Below, one piece after another: positions 7,964 through 17,475 of a stretch of 64,000 bases of DNA (position 1 is its first letter; each line of letters begins with the position of its first letter). The stretch is from NCBI RefSeq assembly GCF_020805785.1, contig NZ_JAJGZV010000003.1:310001-374000 (forward strand), given 5' to 3'. Source of the stretch: Flavobacterium chungbukense (GTDB lineage Bacteria; Bacteroidota; Bacteroidia; Flavobacteriales; Flavobacteriaceae). The translations under genes were made by a program, and so were the position numbers. Below the pieces are notes generated by a model, which was not told the DNA's origin, did not search any database, and saw only the letters and a list, made by a program, of their open reading frames with translations.

Positions 7964-8009
7964 CCTGCAATAACAGGCAGTCAACCTTTATCTTTCAATT
8001 GGTTTTTAG

Positions 8010-8017
8010 TATATTTG
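8010..8017 (+). promoter_or_regulatory. -7 box for the DUF3078 gene
   Basis: TATATTTG is a full match to TAnnTTTG, placed 24 bases before the ATG at 8041. No clear TTG at standard spacing is visible upstream, so only the -7 element is supported. Confidence 0.5.
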
Positions 8018-8040
8018 ATTACACACTTAAACTAGATACC

Positions 8041-8991
8041 ATGAGAAAGATCTTTTTATTACTCTTCGTTTTAGCAAATCTTACTTTTGTTCAAGCCCAA
8101 AACACTGAAAAAGAATTAGCTCAAAATACTGAAAAAGCCGTAAAAAAACTCAATGACACTATTGAAAAAGAAGGCTGGAAGGCAAAAGGAATTGTATCAC
8201 TTTTATTAAATCAGTCGAGTTTTAACAACTGGATTGCTGGTGGAGAAGACAGTTTCTCAGGAACACTCGGAATCAATTATGATTTTAATTATAAAAAAGA
8301 CGACGTAACTTGGGATAATAAAGTCCTTGCCTCTTACGGTTTACTGCAAACTAAAAATACCGATTTTAGCAAAAAAACCGACGATAGATTAGAATTCAAC
8401 TCTATTTTGGGTAAACGAGCTTTTGGCGATTGGTATTATTCTTTCTTTCTAAATTTTAGAACCCAATTTACAACGGGGTATATTTATGGTCAAGATGCCA
8501 ATGGAAAAGAAATCAGAACAGAACAAACTAAGTTTATGTCTCCTGGATATCTTACAACTGGACCTGGTATTTATTGGTCTAAGGACGAAAATTTGAAAAT
8601 AAACTTTGCTCCTCTAACTTCAAAATTCACTTTTGTAGACAATGCTTATACAAGCGGAATTGATAGATTTACAGGTTTGCCATATGTAGATGGGGATTAT
8701 TTTGGAGTTGACGAAGGTAAAACCATGCGATATGAACTGGGTTTTTATGCATCTGTTTATTATAAATTAGCGATTATGACCAACGTAACCGCAGAAAATA
8801 CTTTAAACCTTTATTCAAATTATTTAGAAGATCCGCAAAATGTTGATATCAATTATTCTTTGAATATCATTATGAAAATTAATAAATTCTTATCTGCAAA
8901 TTTTGCTTTTCAAGCTATATATGATGATAATGCTTTCAGAGGACTTCAAACCAGACAAGTATTTGGTTTAGGAGTTAATTTTGGATTTTAA
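8041..8991 (+). CDS. DUF3078 outer-membrane-type protein
   Basis: This 316-residue exported protein has a signal peptide MRKIFLLLFVLANLTFVQAQ and a mature part rich in alternating aromatic strands and turns. The family hallmark NQSSFNNWIAGGEDSFSG appears near residue 55-75. DUF3078 members are thought to be outer-membrane beta-barrel proteins; no substrate is known. I use ATG 8041 because an upstream in-frame TTG (7999) would overlap the -7 box and mask the signal peptide. It has its own promoter box and is probably not part of the suf transcript. Confidence 0.85.
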   Translation: MRKIFLLLFVLANLTFVQAQNTEKELAQNTEKAVKKLNDTIEKEGWKAKGIVSLLLNQSSFNNWIAGGEDSFSGTLGINYDFNYKKDDVTWDNKVLASYGLLQTKNTDFSKKTDDRLEFNSILGKRAFGDWYYSFFLNFRTQFTTGYIYGQDANGKEIRTEQTKFMSPGYLTTGPGIYWSKDENLKINFAPLTSKFTFVDNAYTSGIDRFTGLPYVDGDYFGVDEGKTMRYELGFYASVYYKLAIMTNVTAENTLNLYSNYLEDPQNVDINYSLNIIMKINKFLSANFAFQAIYDDNAFRGLQTRQVFGLGVNFGF

Positions 8992-9011
8992 TTTGAAGCT
9001 GGAAACCTGAT

Positions 9012-9143
9012 TAATTTTAACGCAAAGAACGCTAAGATTTTTATTCGTTAGTTTTCTATAAAGATAAAGTTCGCAAAGCTATAATGATCTTAGCTTTGCG
9101 AACTTTTTGTTTATATAATTTTGGCGTTCTTTGCGCTAAATTA
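9012..9143. repeat. Nested intergenic palindrome (GCAAAG family)
   Basis: The outer arms at 9012-9032 and 9124-9143 are imperfect complements. The inner arms at 9067-9080 and 9092-9105 are perfect 14-mers around an 11-base loop. It separates the converging DUF3078 and hflX genes and reaches to within three bases of the hflX stop. It is the same word family as 2182-2272. Confidence 0.85.
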
Positions 9144-9145
9144 AT

Positions 9146-10381
9146 TTATTCCTGCTCTTCTTCTTTTTCGATTGCATCTTTATAATCAGGATACAAGAAT
9201 TTATTGTAAGGAAAGCGTGTTATATGAATTTGTCGAACTGCTTCATAAACTCTTTCTCTGAATTCTTCAAAATTCTCTTTTTGTCTCGCCGAAATAAACA
9301 ATGCCTTATCTTCTCCAACATTACTCATCCAGGTTTGTTTCCATTCGTTAAGAGTATAATGTTTACGGGTTCTTTCCGTAATCAAATCGTCTTCGTCAAT
9401 CGTAAGATGTTTATAGGTATCGATTTTATTGAAAACCATAATCGTTGGTTTATCATTGCTTTTAATTTCCTGCAAAATCTTGTTAACCGATTCAATATGG
9501 TCTTCGAAATCGGGATGAGAAATATCTACAACGTGCAAAAGCAAATCTGCTTCGCGAACTTCATCCAAAGTACTTTTAAAAGAATCTACCAATTGTGTTG
9601 GTAATTTTCTAATAAAACCAACTGTATCTGAAAGCAAAAATGGCAGGTTTTTGATAACCACTTTTCTAACTGTTGTATCTAAAGTTGCAAATAATTTATT
9701 CTCAACAAAAACATCACTTTTCCCTATCGCATTCATCAAAGTCGATTTTCCAACATTGGTATATCCAACCAAAGCTACACGAACCATTGCGCCGCGATTA
9801 CTCCTCTGAACACCCATTTGTTTATCAATCGTTTTGATTTTCTCTTTCAATAACGAAATTCTGTCACGTACAATACGTCTATCGGTTTCAATCTCCGTCT
9901 CCCCAGGTCCACGCATACCAATACCCCCTTTTTGACGCTCAAGGTGTGTCCACAAACCAGAAAGTCGCGGTAGTAAATACTGGCATTGTGCCAATTCTAC
10001 CTGCGTTCTTGCATAAGACGTTTCGGCTCTCTGCGCGAAAATATCCAGAATTAAATTGGTTCGATCTAGAATTTTACAATCTATAATTCTTGAAATATTT
10101 TTTTGTTGTGAAGGCGTTAATTCATCATCAAAAATGACAGTAGAAATTTTGTTTTCTACTACAAAAAGATTGATTTCATCAATTTTTCCTGTACCTACAA
10201 AAGTCTTCGGGTTAGGGCGTTCCATTTTCTGCGAAAAGCGTTTTATCACCTCACCGCCAGCGGTAAAAGTCAAAAACTCCAATTCGTCTAAATATTCATT
10301 TAGTTTTTCTTCACTTTGACTTTGAGTAACGATTCCAACAATTACCGTTCTCTCAAAATTTATAACTTCTTTTTCTAACAT
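9146..10381 (-). CDS. hflX: HflX, ribosome-associated GTPase
   Basis: This 411-residue cytoplasmic GTPase binds and splits or rescues stalled 50S/70S ribosomes. The N-terminal HflX domain includes the glycine-rich GTGKIDEI region and RLSGLWTHLERQKGGIGMRGPGETEIE, the family's signature linker. The G domain follows, with G1 GYTNVGKST, G3 DTVGFI and G4 NKID. A short acidic C-terminal tail completes it. The length is typical. It is a single-gene unit with a good promoter just upstream of the start. Confidence 0.96.
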   Translation of the reverse strand: MLEKEVINFERTVIVGIVTQSQSEEKLNEYLDELEFLTFTAGGEVIKRFSQKMERPNPKTFVGTGKIDEINLFVVENKISTVIFDDELTPSQQKNISRIIDCKILDRTNLILDIFAQRAETSYARTQVELAQCQYLLPRLSGLWTHLERQKGGIGMRGPGETEIETDRRIVRDRISLLKEKIKTIDKQMGVQRSNRGAMVRVALVGYTNVGKSTLMNAIGKSDVFVENKLFATLDTTVRKVVIKNLPFLLSDTVGFIRKLPTQLVDSFKSTLDEVREADLLLHVVDISHPDFEDHIESVNKILQEIKSNDKPTIMVFNKIDTYKHLTIDEDDLITERTRKHYTLNEWKQTWMSNVGEDKALFISARQKENFEEFRERVYEAVRQIHITRFPYNKFLYPDYKDAIEKEEEQE

Positions 10382-10397
10382 ATTCTTGAATAAGGTG

Positions 10398-10427
10398 CAA
10401 ATTTAATCATTTGTCAGCTACAATCAA
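10398..10427 (-). promoter_or_regulatory. hflX promoter
   Basis: On the minus strand, TTG (10427-10425) and TAAATTTG (10405-10398) are separated by 19 bases. This is an exact fit to the flavobacterial -33/-7 pattern, 16 bases before the hflX ATG. Confidence 0.75.
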
Positions 10428-10470
10428 TTACACAATTTGGTTTTTAAATTTATATCTAAAAGTTCGACAT

Positions 10471-10514
10471 AAAAAAAATGGAATTCTGCCAAGATTTACC
10501 TCAGCAAAATTCCA
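10471..10514 (-). terminator. Terminator of the gene at 10542-11402
   Basis: On the minus strand a stem TGGAATT...AATTCCA (10514-10508 with 10485-10479), extended by a TGC/GCA pair around an internal offset, is followed by eight T residues. Confidence 0.7.
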
Positions 10515-10541
10515 CCTCCAAATGGTCTTTTTAAAAAAAAA

Positions 10542-11402
10542 TTATTCGTAAATAAATGTTTTCTCTGTTTTTACAATTCCGTTTTCTTCTATCTGAGAGC
10601 AAGAAATTGGAAAATTTAATTTGTTGTATTTGTATTTTCTGCTAACAGCAACTAAAGCTGTAGACGAAGGACTGAAATTCATTTCGTTATTATAAGAAAT
10701 AGATTCAAAATCAAATTCTTCTTCATGGTATGAAATCATTGGTACAATAACCTTATAATTATCTCCGAACAGACTTTGTACAATCAATTGGTCAACCGAT
10801 TTTTTATCATCATAGGTATACGTTTTCGAGATTTTGTCTCCAACCAATCCTTTATGTTTAGATACATTATCATTTACATAAACATATTCTAATTTTCCAA
10901 TAATTGCTTTATTTCTATCGCGTGAAGTACGTCTTACAATAAGACCGTTTTCCACAAGATATTCAATATCATCAACCAAATTCTGGTGATTGGTGCTTTT
11001 TTTAGTAGTTACTTTTATTCGTGCACCTTCATAAAAAAAAGAAACTGTTTTTGTAATATAATTTGGCCCTTCCTGATATTTTTTTACAAATTTGATAATA
11101 TTGTTATCCGCATTGTATGTATAATTTACAACTTCTTTCCAATCGCTTCCCACTTTATCTTTTACGGTCATATCCAGCAAGCCGTTTTTATTGTAAAAGA
11201 AATGCTGTACAACATCTGAAGTTGTTACTGTCTGAAGTTTACCATCTTTAAAAACAAATGTTTTGTTTACAATTTCACCGTCTTTAGAATTTTGGTAATT
11301 AGTCTTTACAATGTTGATTTGTTTCAGTCGTACTGGAGCGTCCTGACTGTGTATTACGCATGGAAAAACCATCATTAAGATGGCAATTAAGTAGGTTTTC
11401 AT
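10542..11402 (-). CDS. Exported protein of unknown function
   Basis: This 286-residue protein begins at ATG 11402 with signal peptide MKTYLIAILMMVFPCVIHSQ. The mature part is a run of short strand-turn units with the pattern xYxYNxxxxI (for example NYTYNADNNIIKFVKK, FFYNKNGLLDMTVK, YVYVNDNVSKHKG). That pattern resembles YD/RHS-like wrap-around repeats as found in many Bacteroidota surface or periplasmic proteins. No catalytic motif is seen. It is monocistronic, with a terminator downstream. Confidence 0.75.
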   Translation of the reverse strand: MKTYLIAILMMVFPCVIHSQDAPVRLKQINIVKTNYQNSKDGEIVNKTFVFKDGKLQTVTTSDVVQHFFYNKNGLLDMTVKDKVGSDWKEVVNYTYNADNNIIKFVKKYQEGPNYITKTVSFFYEGARIKVTTKKSTNHQNLVDDIEYLVENGLIVRRTSRDRNKAIIGKLEYVYVNDNVSKHKGLVGDKISKTYTYDDKKSVDQLIVQSLFGDNYKVIVPMISYHEEEFDFESISYNNEMNFSPSSTALVAVSRKYKYNKLNFPISCSQIEENGIVKTEKTFIYE

Positions 11403-11538
11403 GTGATATTTGTATTGATTTGGGATGACCAAAATACAAAATTCAATTAGATTTTAGGAATTTGGACTACAAAAACTACAAACTTTTCAATAAAATCATA
11501 AAAATCAACAGATTAATTCACGTTTTAAAAATTGAAAC

Positions 11539-12888
11539 TTACTTTTCTCCAAATATCTTAATATCATCGACCATAAAAGCACCGTTTAGAGTTTTGTCTT
11601 TTCCAGATCCAATGTACTTAAAAGCAATGTTAATATTTCCGGAATAGGCAGAAAGATCAATTCCTCCTGAATTTATAAATTCGCGGCTAGGCGTTGAAAG
11701 ATTTGAAACTTTTGCTTCAAGTTTGATCCATTTTGCTTTGGTTACACTTGAACCGTCAAAATTATTTGAAACATAGACTTCTAAAGTATTTAAAGGTGAA
11801 TCGACTTTTAAATCATGTTGCGCACTTCTAAAAGAAAGAACTGCATTTTTATAACCTGTCAGATTAATTTTGGGAGAAACCAGCCAAGCGACATTTTCTG
11901 CCGCTGTTGTACTTGTAGTATTAAATTCTGCATAGCCATTTCCTGCATAAACCATGCTTTTCCATAACTTCGCTGCTTTCTCAACTATATTACTCCATCC
12001 AGGTAAAACAAAATTGACATTGTTTTTAACCGATTGAAAATCTTCTGAAAAAAATGGAGTATTTCTTTTTCCATTCATTACAATGTCGCTTTCAGAGCGA
12101 ACCATCAATTGATAGTCTGTTCCGAACTTTGTTAGAATTCCTCTCACTTTTCCGCTTCCTTCTGGCACAAAATGATCTGCAAATTTTGCATAACTGCTGG
12201 TTCTAAAAATGATTTGATTTCCCGTTTTATCTCGTAAATTCCAATTTGTAGATCCGCCAACATTATTTGATTCTTCAAAATAATGATGTCCTAAAGCTGC
12301 TTCTGTAAACTCAACATCGTTTAATTCTATTAAAGTGTTTAATTTATTATCATTGAGTGCTTCTTCTACAGAAATTGATTCAACCAACAGATTCTCATCA
12401 ATTATACTACAAGAAGCATTTAGTACATTTTTATATTCATTTTGCGAAATTCTGCCAATTGTTGGATCTCCAGCATTACTAACATACAAGCTTCCAATTC
12501 TTAATCCTCCATAATACAAATCTGTAAATTGATTTTTAAGTTTTACATAGACTTTATTTCCAACGCGATAATCAATATAAGTATTTGATGCATCAATGGG
12601 AACACTAAATCCAATTGCAGGATTTTTGTCGGTTCTTTTGGTCTGCAATGAAATAGCTTTGAAAAAATTTCCTTCTTCATCGCTCGATACGACATATCCT
12701 TCGATTACATCATCATACAAATATTGTTTCGCTGTGTTACTCGAAAGCTCATACACTTTTTCTACAGTCCTATTTACTTTGAAATCTGGTTGCGTACAAG
12801 CCAATTTTGGAGTTTCTACCTCGGTACTGCAACTAGTAATTATGAATAATAATATTGCAAACAATGTGTTTAAAAATATGTTTTTCAT
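11539..12888 (-). CDS. DUF5689 / choice-of-anchor-J lipoprotein
   Basis: This 449-residue lipoprotein has the lipobox TSCS at about residue 19-20. After it comes a DUF5689-type region (DVIEGYVVSSDEEGNFFKAISLQT, then VGNKVYVKL and an OB-like strand set). A C-terminal jelly-roll of the choice-of-anchor J type follows from about residue 275, including FFSEDFQSV, AWLVSPKINLTGYKNAVLSFRSA and FMVDDIKIFG. It starts 16 bases after the TonB receptor gene and is surely co-transcribed with it. Such pairs function as an outer-membrane transporter plus a surface ligand-binding lipoprotein. The ligand is unknown. I chose ATG 12888 because the earlier TTG would hide the signal peptide. Confidence 0.8.
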   Translation of the reverse strand: MKNIFLNTLFAILLFIITSCSTEVETPKLACTQPDFKVNRTVEKVYELSSNTAKQYLYDDVIEGYVVSSDEEGNFFKAISLQTKRTDKNPAIGFSVPIDASNTYIDYRVGNKVYVKLKNQFTDLYYGGLRIGSLYVSNAGDPTIGRISQNEYKNVLNASCSIIDENLLVESISVEEALNDNKLNTLIELNDVEFTEAALGHHYFEESNNVGGSTNWNLRDKTGNQIIFRTSSYAKFADHFVPEGSGKVRGILTKFGTDYQLMVRSESDIVMNGKRNTPFFSEDFQSVKNNVNFVLPGWSNIVEKAAKLWKSMVYAGNGYAEFNTTSTTAAENVAWLVSPKINLTGYKNAVLSFRSAQHDLKVDSPLNTLEVYVSNNFDGSSVTKAKWIKLEAKVSNLSTPSREFINSGGIDLSAYSGNINIAFKYIGSGKDKTLNGAFMVDDIKIFGEK

Positions 12889-12904
12889 GACAATAAATTT
12901 TGAT

Positions 12905-15724
12905 TTATAATCCAATTGTAAGGTTTAGAAAATAAGTTCTTCCATAACCGTAATAATATTTTGGTCCGAATGAAGGCGTTCCGCTAGAAACATCTTGATT
13001 TAGCGCTCTGAAATTGGCATTTCTGGCTTGTTCAAAACCTCCCGTTTTATACATTGTATCGAAAACATTGTTAACACTGGCAAAAACACCTATATACTTT
13101 TTATGAATACGCCAAGACTTTCCTCCGCTTATATTTAATAATGATATGGGATCGAATTTTTCTTGTTTTAGTAATTCATTTCCCCTCTCAAAAGTCGCCT
13201 CAGAGAAAGGAAAATTATTTGCTGGATTAATATAAAATTGAGGAGTTCTTGAAATTGGAGAAACATCAATATAGCTTTCTGCTACATAATTTACATTTGC
13301 TGCAATCCACCAAAACTTCGGATCTCTATATTCCAATCCTAACGAATAAGCTTGCTGTGGAGTTCCCGGTTGTTTGTAATTTTTAAGCAATGCTCTGCCA
13401 AAGTCAAAAGTAGTCTGCATTCCATCTTTTGCTAAATTTGCATCATTTGTAATTGATACATTCGGATTACTGCTGTAAACATAATTTCCGTATGCTGCAC
13501 ACAAAGTCGCTTTGAATGTTGCTGAAAGTTGATATTCAAAACTAAATTCTGCTCCTGTATTTTTCTTATCCAAATGCGTTAAAGTTTGACTCACAAACGC
13601 ATCTGTAGCATCGTAGCCAGCTCCGTTGTCAAAAATTCCTTCGGCATAGAAAAAGGAACTTTTTGAAGTGTTTTTAATTAAAGTGTAATAAGCCGTAAAA
13701 CGCAGTTTAAGTTTTGGAGAACGATACACATAATTGGCTTCGGCTGTGCTGATATTTTCACTTTCAATTCCGTCAACTATCGAATTATTTAATCTCGAAT
13801 TTGAAAAAATATTTCGAAGAGATGGAGCTCTTGTCAAATGTGAAGCATTAAAAAACAGCAATTGTTTTCCTGAAATTTTATAGGTAAATCCGCCTTTGAA
13901 ACCAAAATTCTCAAAATTGACTTTGTCACTTTTTCCTAAAGAAGTCGTTGAATATAATCCGTTTTGGTACAGTCCTTCCCGCTGATAATCTGACATCGAA
14001 TAAGATTGTGCCAGATAGAATTCTGTTTTATTGTAAATGAATTTAAATTGCGTAAAAACGTCCAAAGTACTAGCCAGTAAATTATAATTATACCCGTAAG
14101 TATCCCCTTTTCTGACTTCTCTATTTGGATGCTGCAAATCGGACTGTGAAAGACTTCCTTTGTAGAACGCATCAATGTCTTCAAAATAGGCTCCACCTAA
14201 AAGATCTAATAAATACTGAAAATTATGTGACTTTAATTTCCTAAAAGTAAACCCTCCGTCAAAAGAAATATTTGGAGTAATTTCCGTATTCAGGTTTGAA
14301 TTTATTGCAAAAGTTCGATCATCGGTTCTGTCTTCATATAGAACATAATGGCTTTTTGCAGGTTCAAAACCATTTTGACCCAGTTTCTGATTTGCAAAAT
14401 ACAATTCATTCCAATCAATCTGTGGGTTTGCTAAAAATGAAATTCTATTTTTTTCCGCATTTTCATAATCAGGAGTAAACTCTCCTGAAAATTCTCCTTT
14501 GTCTTTTTCATATAACGAACTAAAATAACTTGGCATTTTTTTATAATAAACAGGATCTGGACTGTCTGCATTTTGATAATCAATAGTACTATTTCCCACT
14601 TTTCCAAACTGATACATTACACTCGAATTCAGATTTGTTTTAGCATCAATTTTAAAATAATGATTAACAATCAATAAGGGTTCTTCTACATTTTTTATTC
14701 TTGCATTTCTTTTTTCTCCATTCTGAAATCCCCAATAGGAGTTGTATTTTTCACCCATTAAATTCACTACTTCATTTGTATTTGGTGAATTTTTTCCGCG
14801 TGAATTTGGTGTATAAAATCCCGTAAAATTGAGAGAATTTCTATTGTTTAGTTTCTTCTCAACACTGAGAAAAAAAGAGTCTGCATTGAAATTTGTTCCT
14901 TCAAAATAACCTTCATCAGCCCATCTTTTTCCAGCCGAAAATACATAAGCCCATCCAGACCTATTCATTCCAGATGCATAAGTTGCAATTCCTCTTGCTG
15001 TATAAGTTGTGTTGCTTCCGGAAAAGGTAAGCGATGTTCCTTTTCTATATAATGAAGCTCTTGTGGTTATTTGTTGTGTCCCTAATATTCCGCCAAAAGT
15101 ATAATTGGAAGCGGCTGTACCAACTGAAAATTCCTGATTGCGAAGTACATTATTTAAGCCACCCCAATTGCTCCATTGTGGTCTTCCATCATAGATTTTA
15201 TTCATGATCATTCCGTTTAACATCATCGTTCCGTTTTCGCTGTCTAAACCTCGAACTCGAAATCTAGCCTGCCCCCAATTGAATGCAGAAGCTTGCATAA
15301 AGGCATCTTTTGACGATTGCAAAAGTCCAGAAGTCATTTCAGACGAACTATTATCATCGGAGAAATCACTGTCAGATAAAGTGATTAATGCTGCCGGAAC
15401 CTCATCTGAGTATGTATCTTCTAATTGTAATATTCCGAGATTTATATTCTGTCCGGAATTAGATTGGAATTTTAAAAGAAAATCTTTGTATCCCTGACTT
15501 CTGAGCAAAAGTAATTGCTCTTTTTTGGGGAATATATGAAGTTCAAATTGTCCCGCTTTTGATGTTAGCTGCATTACAGCTGTGTTTTGTACGGTCACCA
15601 CCACATTTTCAAGCGGATTTTGTGTTCGGGTATCAATAACAATTCCTGTAACCGTTATTTCCTGCTGCGCAAACGCAAAAGTAAAAGACATTAGAATAAA
15701 AACTGTGAAGTACTTTTTTACCAT
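12905..15724 (-). CDS. TonB-dependent receptor with carboxypeptidase-like plug extension
   Basis: This 939-residue outer-membrane transporter has a signal peptide ending in FAFAQ. An N-terminal CarboxypepD-regulatory-like domain follows (ITVTGIVIDTRTQNPLENVVVTVQ), then a plug with RFRVRGLDSENGTMMLNGMIMN, and a long beta-barrel ending in the C-terminal aromatic strand YGRTYFLNLTIGL. It imports a ligand across the outer membrane using TonB energy. It forms an operon with the DUF5689 lipoprotein. No polysaccharide-utilisation genes or siderophore genes lie nearby, so the substrate is open. Start ATG 15724 gives the proper signal peptide. Confidence 0.9.
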   Translation of the reverse strand: MVKKYFTVFILMSFTFAFAQQEITVTGIVIDTRTQNPLENVVVTVQNTAVMQLTSKAGQFELHIFPKKEQLLLLRSQGYKDFLLKFQSNSGQNINLGILQLEDTYSDEVPAALITLSDSDFSDDNSSSEMTSGLLQSSKDAFMQASAFNWGQARFRVRGLDSENGTMMLNGMIMNKIYDGRPQWSNWGGLNNVLRNQEFSVGTAASNYTFGGILGTQQITTRASLYRKGTSLTFSGSNTTYTARGIATYASGMNRSGWAYVFSAGKRWADEGYFEGTNFNADSFFLSVEKKLNNRNSLNFTGFYTPNSRGKNSPNTNEVVNLMGEKYNSYWGFQNGEKRNARIKNVEEPLLIVNHYFKIDAKTNLNSSVMYQFGKVGNSTIDYQNADSPDPVYYKKMPSYFSSLYEKDKGEFSGEFTPDYENAEKNRISFLANPQIDWNELYFANQKLGQNGFEPAKSHYVLYEDRTDDRTFAINSNLNTEITPNISFDGGFTFRKLKSHNFQYLLDLLGGAYFEDIDAFYKGSLSQSDLQHPNREVRKGDTYGYNYNLLASTLDVFTQFKFIYNKTEFYLAQSYSMSDYQREGLYQNGLYSTTSLGKSDKVNFENFGFKGGFTYKISGKQLLFFNASHLTRAPSLRNIFSNSRLNNSIVDGIESENISTAEANYVYRSPKLKLRFTAYYTLIKNTSKSSFFYAEGIFDNGAGYDATDAFVSQTLTHLDKKNTGAEFSFEYQLSATFKATLCAAYGNYVYSSNPNVSITNDANLAKDGMQTTFDFGRALLKNYKQPGTPQQAYSLGLEYRDPKFWWIAANVNYVAESYIDVSPISRTPQFYINPANNFPFSEATFERGNELLKQEKFDPISLLNISGGKSWRIHKKYIGVFASVNNVFDTMYKTGGFEQARNANFRALNQDVSSGTPSFGPKYYYGYGRTYFLNLTIGL

Positions 15725-15923
15725 TAAAAGTTCCAATTCATTTTGAAAATAATTTTTAGGATCGCAATCCTTTATTCAAAAGATAAAATTGGTTTTTGGA
15801 AAAGAAACTTTAATGTTTAAGCAATGTGCTTATAATTCAAATATAAATAAAATATTTAAATAACAGTTAATTCTTACAAATTTATTTTGATTTAGTAAAA
15901 TATTAATTAATATAGCCCGTAAA

Positions 15924-17141
15924 TTAAGTTGTTCTAATTTTAGAAACCATAAAAGCTATCAGTACACCAAAAATTCCGATAAAGGCAAAAGAAAACTGTA
16001 GTCCGAAACTTTGTGCAATATGTCCAATTACTGGAGGCCCCATTAAGAAACCTAAGAAACTTACGCTGGAAACAATCGTCAAGGCTTCGCCTGCGGGAAC
16101 TGTTGGGTTTTTCCCCGCTATGCTGTAAACGGTAGGAACAATGGTTGCGACACCCAAACCTACAAACATAAATGCTATCGTACACGGAATAATATAAGGA
16201 AGAAAAACAGCTGTAAAAAGTCCTGCTGAGATCATAACACCGCTGATCTGCATAACACGTTCACGCCCAAATTTATTGATTAATCCGTCTCCTAAAAATC
16301 TTCCGCCTGCCATCATAATCATAAAAGAAGTATAGCCTAAAACTACTAAAGGTCCTGGCGCTTGTACAATATCTTTAAAATAAACACCACTCCAATCAAA
16401 CATAACACCCTCGCTTGCCATACTGCAAAATCCGATAACGCCAAGCCAAAGTAAAGCCGTGTCTGGTTTTACAAATAGTTTTTTTCTTTCTTCTTTTGGT
16501 TTTGCTTTTTCTTTTGCTCTAACTAAAAACTTGAAGTTAAATGCCACCATCAGTAAAACAATTATTCCAACAATTATAAAATGATGCAGCGGATTCAAAT
16601 TTAAAGTCAGCATTCCTAAACCTACTAATGCTCCAGTAAATCCTGCAAAACTCCACATTCCGTGAAATGCAGACATGATTGTTTTTTTAAACAAAACTTC
16701 GGTATAAACTCCTTGTGTATTTACGGCAATATTGGCTAGATTTCCGAATAAACCGAACAAAAATAAGCCGAGAGATAATTGTAATGCTGTTGTTGCTAAA
16801 CCTAAATTAATAAGGCAGAAAACGTACATGATTAAAGAAAAAATCAAAATACGATGGCTTCCAAATTTCGTTACCATTTTTCCTGAAAATGGCATAATCG
16901 CTAATTGTCCAACCGGAAGCGCAAAAAGTATAGAACCTAAATCGCCTTCGGTTAAATGCAGAGCTGTTTTAATATCTGGAATTCTAATGGCCCATGTTGC
17001 GAAACTCAAACCCATTCCGAAATAAAACATTCCAACGGCAAAACGAACTCGATTTAAATAAGAAGCTTTTGCTTCTCTAAATACTTTCTTGATTTTACCT
17101 TTGGTCTGAAAAAGCGCTAATGGATTAAAATTTATCAGCAT
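15924..17141 (-). CDS. MFS transporter
   Basis: This 405-residue inner-membrane protein has about twelve hydrophobic segments. MFS loop motifs are visible, such as GKMVTKFGSHRIL after TM2 and the symmetrical GRFLGDGLINKFGRERVM in the second half. The N-terminal FAVGMFYFGMGLSFATWAIRIPDIKTAL resembles the YbjJ/FucP-like part of the family, which moves small solutes by proton-coupled transport. The substrate cannot be inferred, and neighbouring genes give no clue. It is a single-gene unit. Confidence 0.88.
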   Translation of the reverse strand: MLINFNPLALFQTKGKIKKVFREAKASYLNRVRFAVGMFYFGMGLSFATWAIRIPDIKTALHLTEGDLGSILFALPVGQLAIMPFSGKMVTKFGSHRILIFSLIMYVFCLINLGLATTALQLSLGLFLFGLFGNLANIAVNTQGVYTEVLFKKTIMSAFHGMWSFAGFTGALVGLGMLTLNLNPLHHFIIVGIIVLLMVAFNFKFLVRAKEKAKPKEERKKLFVKPDTALLWLGVIGFCSMASEGVMFDWSGVYFKDIVQAPGPLVVLGYTSFMIMMAGGRFLGDGLINKFGRERVMQISGVMISAGLFTAVFLPYIIPCTIAFMFVGLGVATIVPTVYSIAGKNPTVPAGEALTIVSSVSFLGFLMGPPVIGHIAQSFGLQFSFAFIGIFGVLIAFMVSKIRTT

Positions 17142-17331
17142 ATTGATTTTGATTTTGTGATATTTTCAAAAATACTAAAAACGTGCTTCAAAGCCTATAA
17201 AGTCTAATGTTATACACAATATACAACGTTATTGTTTATAAATTAAGAAGTTTTCAATTGATTTCTTCTTATTAAAATTACAATTTTTCGGGTTCATTAA
17301 TATTATAATTTATTGCAAAATTTCTTAAAGC
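17142..17331. other. Spacer upstream of the MFS gene
   Basis: The 334-base region 17142-17475 has no coding potential I can support. Its only recognisable element is the terminator at 17332-17371. The AT-rich remainder probably contains the MFS promoter, but no clean TAnnTTTG with a spaced TTG stands out. Confidence 0.5.
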
Positions 17332-17371
17332 AAAAAAAAGGAGCGGTCTCAAATTTTGACACCGCTCCTTT
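17332..17371. terminator. Bidirectional terminator
   Basis: The arms GGAGCGGT (17340-17347) and ACCGCTCC (17361-17368) are perfect complements around 13 bases. They are flanked by eight A and four T on the plus strand, so the minus-strand transcript of the oxidoreductase gene ends in a strong T-run. Confidence 0.85.
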
Positions 17372-17475
17372 TCTATCTATATTTCTGTGTTCCGTACGGA
17401 CATTTCGTCGGTAGAAAATTATATTATTAACATTATTTTTTTTCTACCAACGAAACATTCCTATGAAATGTATTA

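Noticed and set aside
11462..11538. Gene in the spacer after the DUF5689 lipoprotein gene
   Set aside because: The plus-strand frame here runs into the lipoprotein gene in antisense and has no family features.
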